Shown piece after piece: positions 28,001-39,072 of a stretch of 64,000 nt of DNA. The notes beneath the pieces were generated by a model, which was not told the origin of the DNA, searched no databases, and worked only from the letters and a program-made list of their open reading frames with translations. Each line of letters begins with the position of its first letter. Position 1 is the stretch's first letter. The translations under genes and the position numbers were made by a program. The DNA is taken from assembly GCF_040807025.1 (NCBI RefSeq), contig NC_090982.1, positions 30,867,514-30,931,513 of the forward strand. Direction: 5' to 3'. This DNA is from Struthio camelus (Eukaryota > Chordata > Aves > Struthioniformes > Struthionidae).

Positions 28001-28242
28001 TTACATATGGCCTTTTCAGATCAAATGAAAATGTAGATTCTGGAACCTAGAGATTTTTCTCACATATGTTATTTCTTACAGGCTACGTAAGCATTTAACA
28101 GAACTTTTATTTTTATCTACAAATATACAACAGAACACAAATTCCCTTTCACATATTGTGAACACAAGTCCCATCATCCTGTCCCAATAGCCATAAATTT
28201 AGCCTAGGAACTCTTGTCATTTTGTTTAACTGATGCACCTAC
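25064..28242 (-). other. intron 2 of the small gene
   Basis: AT-rich, including a CTAT/CATA-rich simple stretch around 26240-26280. Beyond that I see only an exon-like segment that breaks the frame (25452-25504). Confidence 0.5.
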
Positions 28243-28309
28243 CTGAAGGCTGACCACTTTGATACAGTCCACTGAGCATCTTCTTGCTTCTATCACCAAA
28301 GACAGGTCT
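28243..28309 (-). CDS. unrecognised small gene, exon 2 (first ATG)
   Basis: This 67-nt exon has an acceptor ending TGTGCAG and a strong CAG/GTAGGT donor. It reads RPVFGDRSKK, then ATG at 28277-28279 in good context (A at -3), then MLSGLYQSGQPS, and exits in phase 1. I take this ATG as the start of a protein of about 85 residues. The ten codons before it join in frame to the GC-rich leader. I do not recognise the protein; the visible part is basic, glycine/serine-containing, with no signal peptide or membrane segment. Confidence 0.55.
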
Positions 28310-29338
28310 CTGCACATTGTGTAATCCGTATCAGGCAATGAAAAAAATACTCATTAGAATAGTCGTCTATTTTCATTTGCTCTTCATCAAGAGATATTAG
28401 CATGTTGCCTAATATTATGGACTAGAAAATATACTACAAACATACCACTGAAGACACATATGTAACTGAAATCACCTGAGTAGTATTTTATTAAACCCGT
28501 TACCTGTATTATGTTTCTCAATAAGTGGCTTTATCTTTGCAGAGACAATGTAATTTAATAAAGTGCAAATAAGAAGTATCTTATAAGAAATACAAGCCAG
28601 AAAAGTAATCAGACCTTGGCTTCAGCCCTCCACGCATGTCAGATGACCACGCAAGGCTGGATTTCTCCTAGTGCCTCCTTGGACCAGTTACTTTTGTTCT
28701 AATGGTATGTTTCAGTCTCCTGTCTAAAAACATGTAACACTAGGAGTTACCAAACACATCTATTTAATGCAAAATAGGATGGGTGTTGTTTGTAATAGGG
28801 AGAGAGTAAAACTTCTACTCCACTGTAAGAAAACCGTGATGCTGAAATACAGGTTCTTGGTTCTATGTTATACTGCACTCCCATTAAAAACACCTCTGGG
28901 AAACATCATCTTTTGGGAACAACCCTAAAGAACAACTCCACTGGAGAGATGTTTTACGTATGTCCAGGAAAAGGGTTAAGCAATCAGGAACAGAAGTAGC
29001 GTTTATGTATTATTTGACAACATTTTTCTAATGTAAGAATTGACCATGTTAAAATAGACCAGTCTATTGCAATGAACAAAAGAGTGCTACTTTTCCGTGT
29101 CATGCTACTACTTATTTTTACATTAAGGACAGTAGCAAAGTGTATATTCAAGAAAGAAAAAGACAGTCATAGCAAAATACATCACTTGCATTTAACGGAT
29201 TCATTAATAATGATTATTTATACAATTAAAATGTATAGCTAAGCATATGTTAGAAATTCTTTACCTAGCTGAACTTGACTTTTTTTCTGCTTTTATTACT
29301 TAACTCAGGTCTATCCAGAGGCTTTGAAAAAACACATT

Positions 29339-31266
29339 CTAAAGCAAAATCTCCTTCAAAGTTCTCTCCTCAAGCTGTATGGTCTTTTGTTCCACATCAC
29401 TGCTTTCACTTCATTTGGATGATCTGTAATCATTTCTAGTTTCTTCCATCTCATCTTGTGCAACCACTTTATCTCCAGGATGTCTGGCAACCATATTCTC
29501 CTTAGAAAACCCATTACATTCTTGGGGAAAAGCCAGTTCATTTATCTCTTTGGGCTGAAGACTTCTAATCATACTCGGCACCTCCAAACAGAAATAATAT
29601 TTATCCAAAACACTCATTTTGCGATCTAAACTTAACACTGGTTCATCTTCCCAACCCAACATTTTTCTTAGTTTGGGAGTCTCATCTAAGCTACTTCTCA
29701 ACTGTACTTATTTAACACTCTTTCCTTCTGCTCACCAGTTGGCTGTTCCACATTGTATTTCCTACTGAAAAGCGTACACCCACGTTCATTGTGCAAATTT
29801 GTATTAGGATTGTTGAGACTTTTGCAATTAGAATAAACTTTAATGAATAGACAGTTCACTGAAGGATTAACTACTAAGTTCAGCCTCAGACAAGTATTTT
29901 CTACAGTACAACCTTCAGCAGTTGACTACAATCCTACTGTACCAATACTCTTGCTGATGCTAGATTCAGTAAAGATGCTATCCTTTTGCTCTGTGCAAAT
30001 CCCCTTTCTCACCTCTAGCATTCTTTTTCCTTTTCTGTATCTTCAGATCATGTTTTTCTGTCCTGTCTGTCCTTTCAAAATGGCAAAATTTGGTAACAAA
30101 TCTTCCAAGTCGTGTACTTTTTCCTTAGACTCAGGAGAGAAAGTCTGCCCCTTTTTGCTATGTGTAATACTTTTGCCTCCACAGGTAGGGTCAGTTCTTA
30201 GGCAAAATGTGGAATCTTTCAGGTCATCCTCCTTACTATCTTCTATATGTTTTTCTCTCTGATTGCATTTTCCATTGCTGTTGGTCTTTTTTCTGAAGGA
30301 AACATTGCCTTCCAACTTAGCAGAACTAAAACGTTTCGTACTTTTTGTTTGGAATGAAGAGATGTTCTCTGGAGAGTTTTTGTATTCAGCCTTGCTATCA
30401 GATCTATTTTTAATCCCTGTCACTGCAATTCTTTCTGCACTGTCCTCATCAGAACTATCCATCAGGGGAGCCCCAAAATAGGTATCAGTAGTTTCATGTG
30501 GAGTCTTTGCAGCTGCATTTTAATAATCGTTATCATTACATACAGAAGGATGAGGTTGGAGATGATGCATCTCTGCCCTTGTTTTCCCCTCATCCAAGCT
30601 GTCAAGTATTTTTCCTTGGGGTTTTGTCATTAGTCAGCAGTTGGATGCTGGCCCAACTGAATTTTGGACATTTCAGCATCCTTTCCTTCTCATTTATCCG
30701 TAAGGCCCGTTTTCTGTTGATGGTATTAGGCTGAATCTTAGGGGAACATTAGTTTTGAAGAGAAATTCATTTTTCTGCATGCTCCATGCTATCTGATGAA
30801 GCTAAACAAAGCATAGAGCTCTTGCACACATCAGCATGTGAACCGAGGTTGTGTGCCTAGAAAGAGCAAAAGCTGTTTGCACTTTTCGTTTCTTTCATCT
30901 TGCTAAATGGTGCTTTCCCCCTTTATCTTGCAAAAAGACACAGCCCTGGTCCAAACGTGAATTTTCTGATATGTGAGTGCCTTTGAAAGTTTTATTAAGA
31001 AAAAACTGTACCCAGCTATCAACATGTTTCAGGTTTTGTGTTTCTGGAACAGATACAGCATGCAGAGTACGGTCTAACTCCAAAAGACTAATCTGTCCTG
31101 TACATTTTCTAGATACTTCTGAATCTGTAATAGTTATCCGATCTTTTCCTGGAGGTGGTATTCCATGTCAGCTTTCCATCAGCGCTTTCCTGCCATTTGC
31201 TATCTCACTGAATGGCTGACCGCTGTTTGACATAGAAGGCTGACTTTTTTCTTCTTCTGTCATCAT
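29339..31266 (-). pseudogene. decayed coding-like tract in intron 1 of the small gene
   Basis: On the minus strand about 1.9 kb has the amino-acid texture of a large hydrophilic, serine/lysine-rich nuclear-type protein but is interrupted by stops and frame changes. It starts with MMTEEEKSQPSMSNSGQPFS (from 31266). One stop later comes an open piece with TGQISLLELDRTLHAVSVPE (near 31100-30900). Next is a 140-codon open piece beginning MDSSDEDSAERIAVTGIKNR (30462-30043). A stretch with three in-frame stops follows, then, after a frameshift, a 97-codon piece containing KLRKMLGWEDEPVLSLDRKM (29701-29411). After a further stop it ends near 29339. No introns are evident between the pieces. It may be an ancestral large exon now skipped, or a processed pseudogene. 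I do not recognise the parent. Confidence 0.35.
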
Positions 31267-32439
31267 TACAGAATGCAAAACGGATGATCAGTTTTGTCAA
31301 TTTATGTGGCTTGCAGTGTATTACCTTATTTCTTAAAATAAGAAAGTGGCAATATGAATCTGAGGGGTCTCCTACTCGGGTAAGATACCTGCAAGTAACT
31401 AGTCGCTGCTTACAAATGAATACCTCACTCCATGCTCTCCGTGATATCCTACTCTCATCCTCTTGCTTGAGCAACTTTCTTCCAGTGAACGTGCTTCTTT
31501 TTTATCACCTCAAGGCTTTCTCAAGGAGTAACAGGCAACTGAGACAAATTTTTGAGACAATTACACTTTTCCCTTAAAACTCAAGACAGCAGCCACATAA
31601 CCTGACAAAACTGATGGCTTTTTGCGGTGATCCTCTGGTGAAAGGCAGCAGTGGCCCTGGAGCTATCCACGCTAAGCACAGTACAGCTGACTGATAGGAA
31701 ATTTTCAGATGGAACTTTTCAGTTGATAACACTGCTTCACCAAAGTGCTGCAAGAGCATGTTCTCCTTTCAGTAACTATTTAGAAAAAAAAATGCCTTTT
31801 AAATACAGGAAACATTTCAGTTTGATACTACGTTCCTCAGTGACTATACACCTGTAGTGTCTTCATTTCTCTCCTTTTCCTAAGTCTTCCCTTTGGTGTC
31901 ATCTTTCCCTACAGCCAAATTTTCCAATTTGATATCAAACTCTTGAAGCCTCTCTTCCTATTACATACTGCTGAGCAGCAGCTACCTACATAGAAATGCA
32001 TTTCTAGTTCCTTTATGAGCAATCAAAGAGGCACAGGTACAGCAGAAGCTATCAGTGCCAAATAACCTGATTTCCCCTCTGTCATGCTGTGTAAAATCAC
32101 CACTGTCCCCCTAATCCTTAGGGGTCTGGGGCTGCAACAGGGCACCGCTAAATTAAAAATAATCCATGACTGGTGTAAAACTATGAAGCACAGGATGGAC
32201 AAGGAACAAGATAACAAAAGTTCTCTGGTTTGCCTGAACTACAAGTGGATAAGCGCTGTTGAGCTGCGTTTATCTATGATTACCCCACAGGCCTAACACT
32301 GCTGTAAATACTTACAATTTTAAAGCCGGAATGAGAAGAATAACCACCAGAGCTTGGTGGAGGGAGGAACGGTGCAAGTGAGAGGGTTGCTACAACCACA
32401 CAAACCCGGAGCAGGACTTAAAAAGTAGCTTGCTTCTAC

Positions 32440-32880
32440 TGTCGCGATAGAAACGACGCGAGGGGTGTACCACGGCGTACCTAATGGGTCTATATGCCAC
32501 CTGTAAATATGTACTGCGCACACCGGGGGGGAGGGGGCCACAGGAGATGGCGGCGGTTCGGCCCCAGCAGGGCACGCAGGGGGAAGCCCGAGCTGTCCGC
32601 CTCGTCCCGGGGCTGCTCCGGCACACCGGGGCCACGGCAGCCACGCACCCAGGGCCTCACCTGGCGAACGGCAAAACCACAGGCGGCGCCTCCGGCCGCC
32701 GCCACCACCAGCCGCCGCAGAGAGGGAGGGACCTGCCCCCGAGCGGCGGCTCCGGGCGGACGCGCCCCCTTCAGCTACCAGCTTTCGGGCACCAGGTGGC
32801 TGGTGGTTGCCCTTGGCCAAGGGGCTGTGGTCAGGGGCGCCCGGGGGAAAGAAGACAAGGCACCGACTGGGCAGTATTTT
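32440..32880. promoter_or_regulatory. CpG-island promoter
   Basis: This is the only strongly GC- and CpG-dense block in the window, with repeated GGCGG/CCGCC runs between about 32530 and 32770. It coincides with the leader exon of the minus-strand small gene, whose first donor (GCCAG/GTGAGG) is at 32660/32661. Such islands are often bidirectional, so a plus-strand transcript towards 33-34 kb is possible. Long open frames on both strands here are expected from GC-rich sequence and I do not treat them as genes. Confidence 0.75.
32661..32860 (-). other. leader exon of an unrecognised minus-strand gene (5' end approximate)
   Basis: The exon ends in a strong donor (GCCAG followed by GTGAGG). Its 5' limit is unknown and is set here to the CpG-dense zone. 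The frame that joins exon 28243-28309 is open back to a TAG near 32775 but contains no ATG (32706-32708 is GTG). The exon is therefore most likely 5' untranslated, unless a non-AUG start is used. No other initiator in the right frame is visible upstream. Confidence 0.5.
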
Positions 32881-32988
32881 TGCCCTCGACTGAGGCGTGG
32901 GGCAACGTAGAGGTGGTCCCAACTCAGCAGGTGTTTAGAGGCGTTTGTGCTGAGATTTGTAGAAGCGCCTCATGAGACTTCACAGCCT

Positions 32989-33009
32989 CTGGCTGGCTGG
33001 CTGGCTGGC
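32989..33009. repeat. CTGG tetranucleotide repeat x5
   Basis: Five CTGG units plus one base, just outside the CpG island. Confidence 0.9.
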
Positions 33010-33921
33010 AAAAAGAGGATGGCACGCTTTTGAAAGGGTGACTGCCTGCATCTCGTAGTGCTTGAATGCCTTCAAATCCGTTTCAGTTATCCGCTCTGCT
33101 CTGGTGAAGTTTGAAGCGTGAGGCAGAGGACGCTTAGGAAAGGCTCTTAACGCTTCATGGGGAGCGCTCTAGGTGAAGAGACTCTTAAAACTGCTCAACT
33201 GCGCAGTTAAAACTTAGGCAGTAGAAGTGGTATTTCACCTTGCGGTAACTTGTTCTTCGGCTATAGTGGCTGCGTATGGCCTCCTTGAGGTTTGCATGCT
33301 TGTGAGGTTGCTGTTAGGGGGAAAAAAAAAAGTTGGTTTGTTGGCCCTTCCCCTATACTTGGGGGAGGGAATCTCGCCATGAGTATAGGTGAGGTGATAA
33401 CAAAAAAGAGCTTGAATACTTAAGAATAAAGACTTTCTGTTGTGGGTTCCCTGAGCTAATAGAGTCAGGGCAAATTGGGGAATCCTAAGTGGGCAGCATG
33501 CCTAGAAAAACCCTAATTACTGCAGTGTAAATAATTTTTCTGAGTAGTCACATATGTTTTGCTCTAGAGGATTTTGAAAACAAGACTCTTCTCTTTCCTG
33601 AGACAGAGACCCAGCATAGAGAATTTCAGCCCAAATGGTTGCTCTGCGACAGAGATAATGAGCCACAGAAACCAGAGCCTTAAAATGGAATCATTGCATA
33701 AGTGTAATTGCCTACAAGTGTAAATACCTAAAAGTCTACAGTTAATGCAATGCAAATTGAAAGTGGACAGACATATTTTTCACAGCTCTGGGATAAGATC
33801 CTCAAATCTTTACTTTTTGCTCTTTAAGTCAATGCATTGCCTCAGCTGAAATCTAAACTGCAGAATCCGCCCGCGACAGCCTGCAAAGAAGACTGTAACA
33901 GCAGTCAGCACCCCTGCATAG

Positions 33922-34188
33922 GAGTCACCACCATACCATGTTTTCCTCGATCTTGTGTATGAAGCCCTCAGCCAAGAGTATTATCGGGTGCTGTTCAGAG
34001 AGGACGAAACCTCTTCTGCCTAGTTACATCAAGGGGAGATCTAAGCTGTTCTCTCTGCAGGGTAGCTGGCATTGGAGGAATTCCTTCGGTATCCCGGGGA
34101 AGGTATTAACATTCTCAGTGACATCCAGCAAGAAATCATGACATACAAAGGCGCTTTTAAAATAATTCCATGTGATCACATATTTTAA
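33922..34188 (+). pseudogene. plus-strand coding-like fragment with internal stops
   Basis: A single plus-strand frame reads 33 open codons containing PPYHVFLDLVYEALSQEYYR. Three stops follow within about 16 codons, then 40 open codons containing LALEEFLRYPGEGINILSDI. Both open blocks lie in the same frame, with amphipathic helix-like composition unlike the AT-rich surroundings. This suggests a degraded exon or gene fragment about 1 kb from the CpG island. A pyrimidine tract with CAG occurs between the blocks at about 34050-34060. The family is not recognised, and chance cannot be excluded. Confidence 0.2.
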
Positions 34189-34930
34189 TATTTACGTTCA
34201 GTATTAGAAAAGCAGTAGCAGTTTATCATTTAAAATCTTAGGATGCAGAGTGTTGTTTAAAAGGAAACAGACTTATGCTGTTTATGTTGTGTTTCCAGGA
34301 AGCTGTACAAGACAAAACTTGGTCAACAGGATGTAATACTTAACAATCAAAACTACAAATGAATAATTCAAGTCTGTTGGTGAATTTTTTCTTTTAGTAT
34401 GGTTAAAAAACAAAACGGAATCCAGTTTCTTAAGACTAAGTGTTTCTGTGCAAGAAAACTTGTGAGAGATTATTCTGAAGTGCCAGAAGAGGACAGTCTT
34501 AGACTTTTTTATGAGCACTGCAGCTTTACAAGTCTGTGTTAAATGATAAATACATATTTCTTCCTTCCACCGACACAAAAAATAAAGACTTTTTTTTTTA
34601 CTGGCCAAATCTTACTAAAGCTCAGAATTCAGGTAGCAGACATTTAATAAACAGAGTCCTTGTTCTGGCTTCTTTAAAAAAATTGAGCTCAGCTGACCGT
34701 TGTATCCATGTATACAAATAGCGTAAGCTTCAGTGTTTCCAGCTTTTTCCGCTGCTGTGTTCCTACTTTGCCACGCTTTATGCTAAAAGTAGGTAATATA
34801 TTTAATAATTAATTACAACAATGTTAGAAAAATTAAAGTTTCTATTGTAAATTAAGTTTCTATAAAGGGGTGCTACCACTAGTCATGTTATCTTGTTTTT
34901 TAATTACTCAAAGCAACCTGGCATACATGG

Positions 34931-34946
34931 TTTTTTTTTTTTTTTT
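34931..34946. repeat. poly(T) tract (16)
   Basis: Uninterrupted run of T in the intergenic region between the CpG island and FRMD3. Confidence 0.9.
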
Positions 34947-37900
34947 AATTACTTAGGAATGAAGTTTCCAGAAGCATAAATCTAGGTTCATGAAACTAGC
35001 AGCAGCCTTAAAAGTGTTGAAATGGCTACTACCTCATTGCAGTAAGATTATTTTAGAGACATAGGATACAATGTTGCTAGTGAGAGCCAAGCAAATAAAC
35101 AATATATGAAGTGTGTATTTAAAAGACCCAAAGTGGGTCATCAATTCGGAACAGAAAGGAAACAAATACATAAAATATCTTGCTTCCTTTCAGCAAACTC
35201 TAGTGGAACAAGTGTTTGCAGTAAACAGAAGTGAAGTCTTCCTCCTTTTTTTTTTAGTGAGTGCTTTACGGTAAGTTTTGTGACCCAAATGAGAAAAATG
35301 CACTTAACGAAGTTAGTTAAATGATGGCTTTGTTTCCTTATACGTACAACTTAACAATCAGTTAATTATTTAGGAACCACAGGCTTTCCTCTAAGATAGC
35401 TGGTGATAGCAGCTTTATTGGGATAAATATGTTTCACATATAACTTCATTTTTAAGTTAAATCAGAAAGTTGAATGGTGCTTATTACCAAGCAGAGTAAG
35501 ACTTGCACCTTGCTATTTAATGTATGGCTAATGCTTTTCGGGGAGGAGAGGAACCTTCAAATTGTAATTCAAAGCCTGGAAGCTACACTTGTAACTTTGG
35601 CTTTTGTCATAGCAGCATGTGTCACAGGAGTGACACATGAAGGGGAGTGTGATTACCTTCATCTTGACCACTGCAACCAATTCCGGGCTATTCTGCCAAG
35701 TCCTGTTAGACCATTAGCATCTGTCCACGGATTTTTGTTAGGTCTGATGTGGCACTACCAAAACAACTTTTCCCATGCTGCCAGCTCCCATCTGATGCAC
35801 TACAGCATTCCCAGCAGGCTAAGTCTAGCACGCTATCACCGTTCCATTGCTTTAACATATCAAGAATTTCCAGTGAGAGGATAGTTTAAGAGAACATACA
35901 GAAACTTTCAATAAAACAGCCATAGGTGCTTATACCTCTGAAGCATGCACAAGTTATAGCTGATAGTAGTACAAACCTGTATTTTTTTTCTCTCTTTTTT
36001 TTTTTCTTTTGTAATCTATATGGGAGCTGAACACTTAGATAAATGTAGCTGTAAATAGTATTATACTCCTCAGTTGGTCTGTATATTTTTGGAAAGAGCT
36101 AAAACCCTGTAATTAGTAAGGCTTTCTGATGCATAATCACATTTTATAAAAGTTTTTTTTAATCTAAATATGAAGCATGCTTTGTTAATGCCAGGTAAAG
36201 AGGATGTAATTTCAAATTTGCTATATTGCTTTTTCTGAGTTGTTCTTTTTTTTCATGAATAGCTCCAACCTTGGGTGAGAACGCCTTGTGATTTCAGAGT
36301 TCTGCTGATCGGTTTCTGCTAAATGCTCTACTCGGTGTTCTGCCAAGAAGGCCCTGACGACTGTAAAAGTAAATGTGCAACGTAAATCCGTAAATTCAGA
36401 GGTCTTACACACACAGGCAGGAGAATAGAGACATTAGCAGAGCCAAAATATTTGAAACAGGCGCTGCTGTAGTATATACACTAGTCGTAAGAGTGGTGGA
36501 TCGTCGTGTTTGCAGTAATTGTGAATTTTTAGGGAATACATAACGACAGTGCTGTATAAGTCACAGAAAGAATTGTTCAGCATATGATATACAGGAATCA
36601 GTTGTACATGTTTTACAGTTTGCAGGAATTGTGAGTCAAAGTACTTCATAATTAAACATGGTGGAAAAGAGACTGAGAACTGATTGCTTTCAGAACTGAC
36701 TATTTCAGTGCAGAAATTGCTTTTTGTAAGTTGCTAGAATAAGGTAAATGAAATATCATTGTTAATGCATTGCCAAAGATTTAACCTGCCCTGTTATAGA
36801 ACAGCAGTGCTAAAGCAGCCCTATAGACAGGAAATAAGTATAACTTCTTGTAGCAGGAAGGATACCTGACAGTATCAGGTGTAACGTCAAAAACATTTTC
36901 CTGTAGGTCAATAAATGAGTGCCACTGCTGTGGCGGCAGGTCAGGCTTCACCTGAGCTGAGAGCATGGGAGTTGGGCTTGCGGAGGCTCAGGGGGCTGCA
37001 CCGGGCTCTGCACGAATAAGGGCAGTAGCCGAGAGCTAGGGATGGAGGGTGTGCTGGGGGACAGAGGAAATATGCAGTGTTCGGTGCCACGTTTTGGGAA
37101 TCCAGGATGTGGGTTACGTTCACACGTGAGAGGTGCAGGAAGAAGAGAGGCTTAGGAAGTGAGGATTTTTAGAGGGGAGGTTGGACATAATCTCGGAGAG
37201 GAGGCAGGGCTGTGGTTCGGCAAAGGGTAGGGAGCACAGGGTTGGGAGAAATCAGTGGTTTGGGAGACTGGAAGAAGCAGGAGGAAGGGTTCTTTGCTTT
37301 GTGAAAATGCTAGTTGTGAATTAAGGTCAGGTGGTCATATTGTTTAAGGCAGAGTTAATATGGCTAAATTACCTGGGCCAAAGCAGAGCTCACCCGTATT
37401 TGCAGTTGCTGATAACTGAGGAACAGAGCCCCATGAACCAGTTTAAGTAGAAGCCTTGCGTGCTTACGCGTGTGATATTTACGCATATGTATTTTAGGTA
37501 TCTGGCCCCGAACGTCCAAAGCTTAACGTTAAGCACCAAGACTCCAGAGTTCATGAGGAACATCAGGCCTTTTCAAAAAGGCAGTCCAAAAACATGCATC
37601 CTGAACTGGGACATGGGAGACATTACACGTAAGAACAGCTGTGCTTTGTGGAGTGAAGTTGCCCAAATTAGTACTGCAAAGGAGACGTTTCATCGAAAAG
37701 AATATACAGGAGGGAGGAAGTGTAAGAGCATATGGCTGACAAAGGAGACTCTCTTTCCAGTCTCTGAACTCTCTTCCCACACGAAGGTGCTAACTATGCT
37801 ATTGTAATGATAAATGGACTACTCGCACATTAACAAGAGATCAGTCCTGGCTCCATGTGCTCCTACCACCTCAGGTTCTTTAGGAGTTGTGTTATTTTGT

Positions 37901-39038
37901 CTCATTTCTGAGACACCAAAACAACTTATTGGGAAAACAACAGAGGGGTAAGAAGAGAGGAGGACTTCTCATTCATCGCTGGCTGAAACAGTTGGGATAA
38001 AACTAACAGTCTCAAACGTCATACTCTTGGTAATATTTTTGGTGGGCTGTATAATAAAAATGCAACTACTCAAGCTATTCTGGTTTAAGGTGTGGTTTAT
38101 TGTGAAGAAGTGATAATATGCTGAAATAGCATGAGCAGATAGGCAGCTATGAAGCAGAGCTGACCAGGCTTACATCTCCACATGTTGGTGCCCACTACCT
38201 GCAATTGTGGAATTGGTGATGATGTCAGATTACCACAAGCCTTCTTTTCCTTCTTTCTGTCTTTCATACCCCTGCTGAAGCTCAGTCACCTCATTAATCC
38301 ATTTTCATCCAAAAATCAGCATTTATTTTACTTTTATGCTACTTTATACCAGCACAGACATCATCTCCTTACACAGTCCTTGTTACAGTTACCTGTCGGT
38401 CACCCAGAAGCTCAGGCTGAAATGTCACGTGCCATCAGTTAGGCAAAAGCAGTAAAGAAATGGTGGTGGTCAGGAAGAGATCATGCTCTACTACGCCGCT
38501 GAGTTTTAGCATTTCCAGTGGTTATGTAGCTGCTGAGTGATAGACTTAGTTGCCAAGAACAAGATTTAGGCAGACTTTGTGCACAGGTGCTTTCTTCACT
38601 GGCTGTGAAAGGCCTTTTTTCCTGCACGTGAAATGCATCTTCCTAAGTCTACACAGCTTTATCAATGGCCAGAAGAATCTGAAGGAGGATTTGATCTGGT
38701 AAAAAATACTGGGCACACTTTGGTGACACTTTGCTCTTTATTCCCAGATGCATTGCATTAAAAACAGTTTAAAACTACCTGCAATCCCTCTCAATTTCTT
38801 TTTAGGAAATTACTGCTGTCCAAAATACTGACAAAGTACTTTTAAAGTGATTTAAAAAAAAAAGACTTTCCAGGCAATATTACATATAGCAAATCTTTTT
38901 GTTACAGATTCTGAAGGGGATATATAGGATTGCAGTTGAGAGGCTTTTCATGTTCTTCTGTCTACAGCTGTTTCTAATGATACGTGTACTCTTCAATCAA
39001 TATAGTTAGTTATTCTACAATTGAAGAAATGCAACCTA

Positions 39039-39072
39039 TTTCACCTCCATTTTAAATGGAGGTGAAACCTCC
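39039..39072. repeat. 29-bp perfect palindrome overlapping a second hairpin
   Basis: Two 14-bp arms (TTTCACCTCCATTT and its complement) flank one base at 39039-39067. The right arm also starts a second stem, GGAGGT/ACCTCC (39058-39072), so two mutually exclusive hairpins are possible. Confidence 0.85.

Noticed and set aside
29843..30262. 140-codon plus-strand open frame
   Set aside because: It is the antisense shadow of the coding-like minus-strand tract.
29339..31266. Assignment of the decayed tract to an ERCC6L2-like helicase C-terminal region
   Set aside because: Only a very short resemblance (an acidic SDE run followed by V/ATGIK) was noticed. The rest does not match what I recall, so the family is left open.
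32661..32708. Coding start of the small gene in the leader exon
   Set aside because: The apparent initiator at 32706-32708 is GTG, and no ATG exists in that frame before an upstream TAG. The first ATG is in the next exon.
32320..32975. Several long open frames on both strands in the CpG island (up to 200 codons)
   Set aside because: Arg/Pro/Ala/Gly-rich translations typical of GC-rich DNA, overlapping on both strands. The minus-strand ones start at non-ATG codons and no domain is visible.
35474..35884. 137-codon plus-strand open frame
   Set aside because: No recognisable motif, no paired splice sites or promoter, and no clear decay pattern. A frame of this size can occur by chance in 64 kb.
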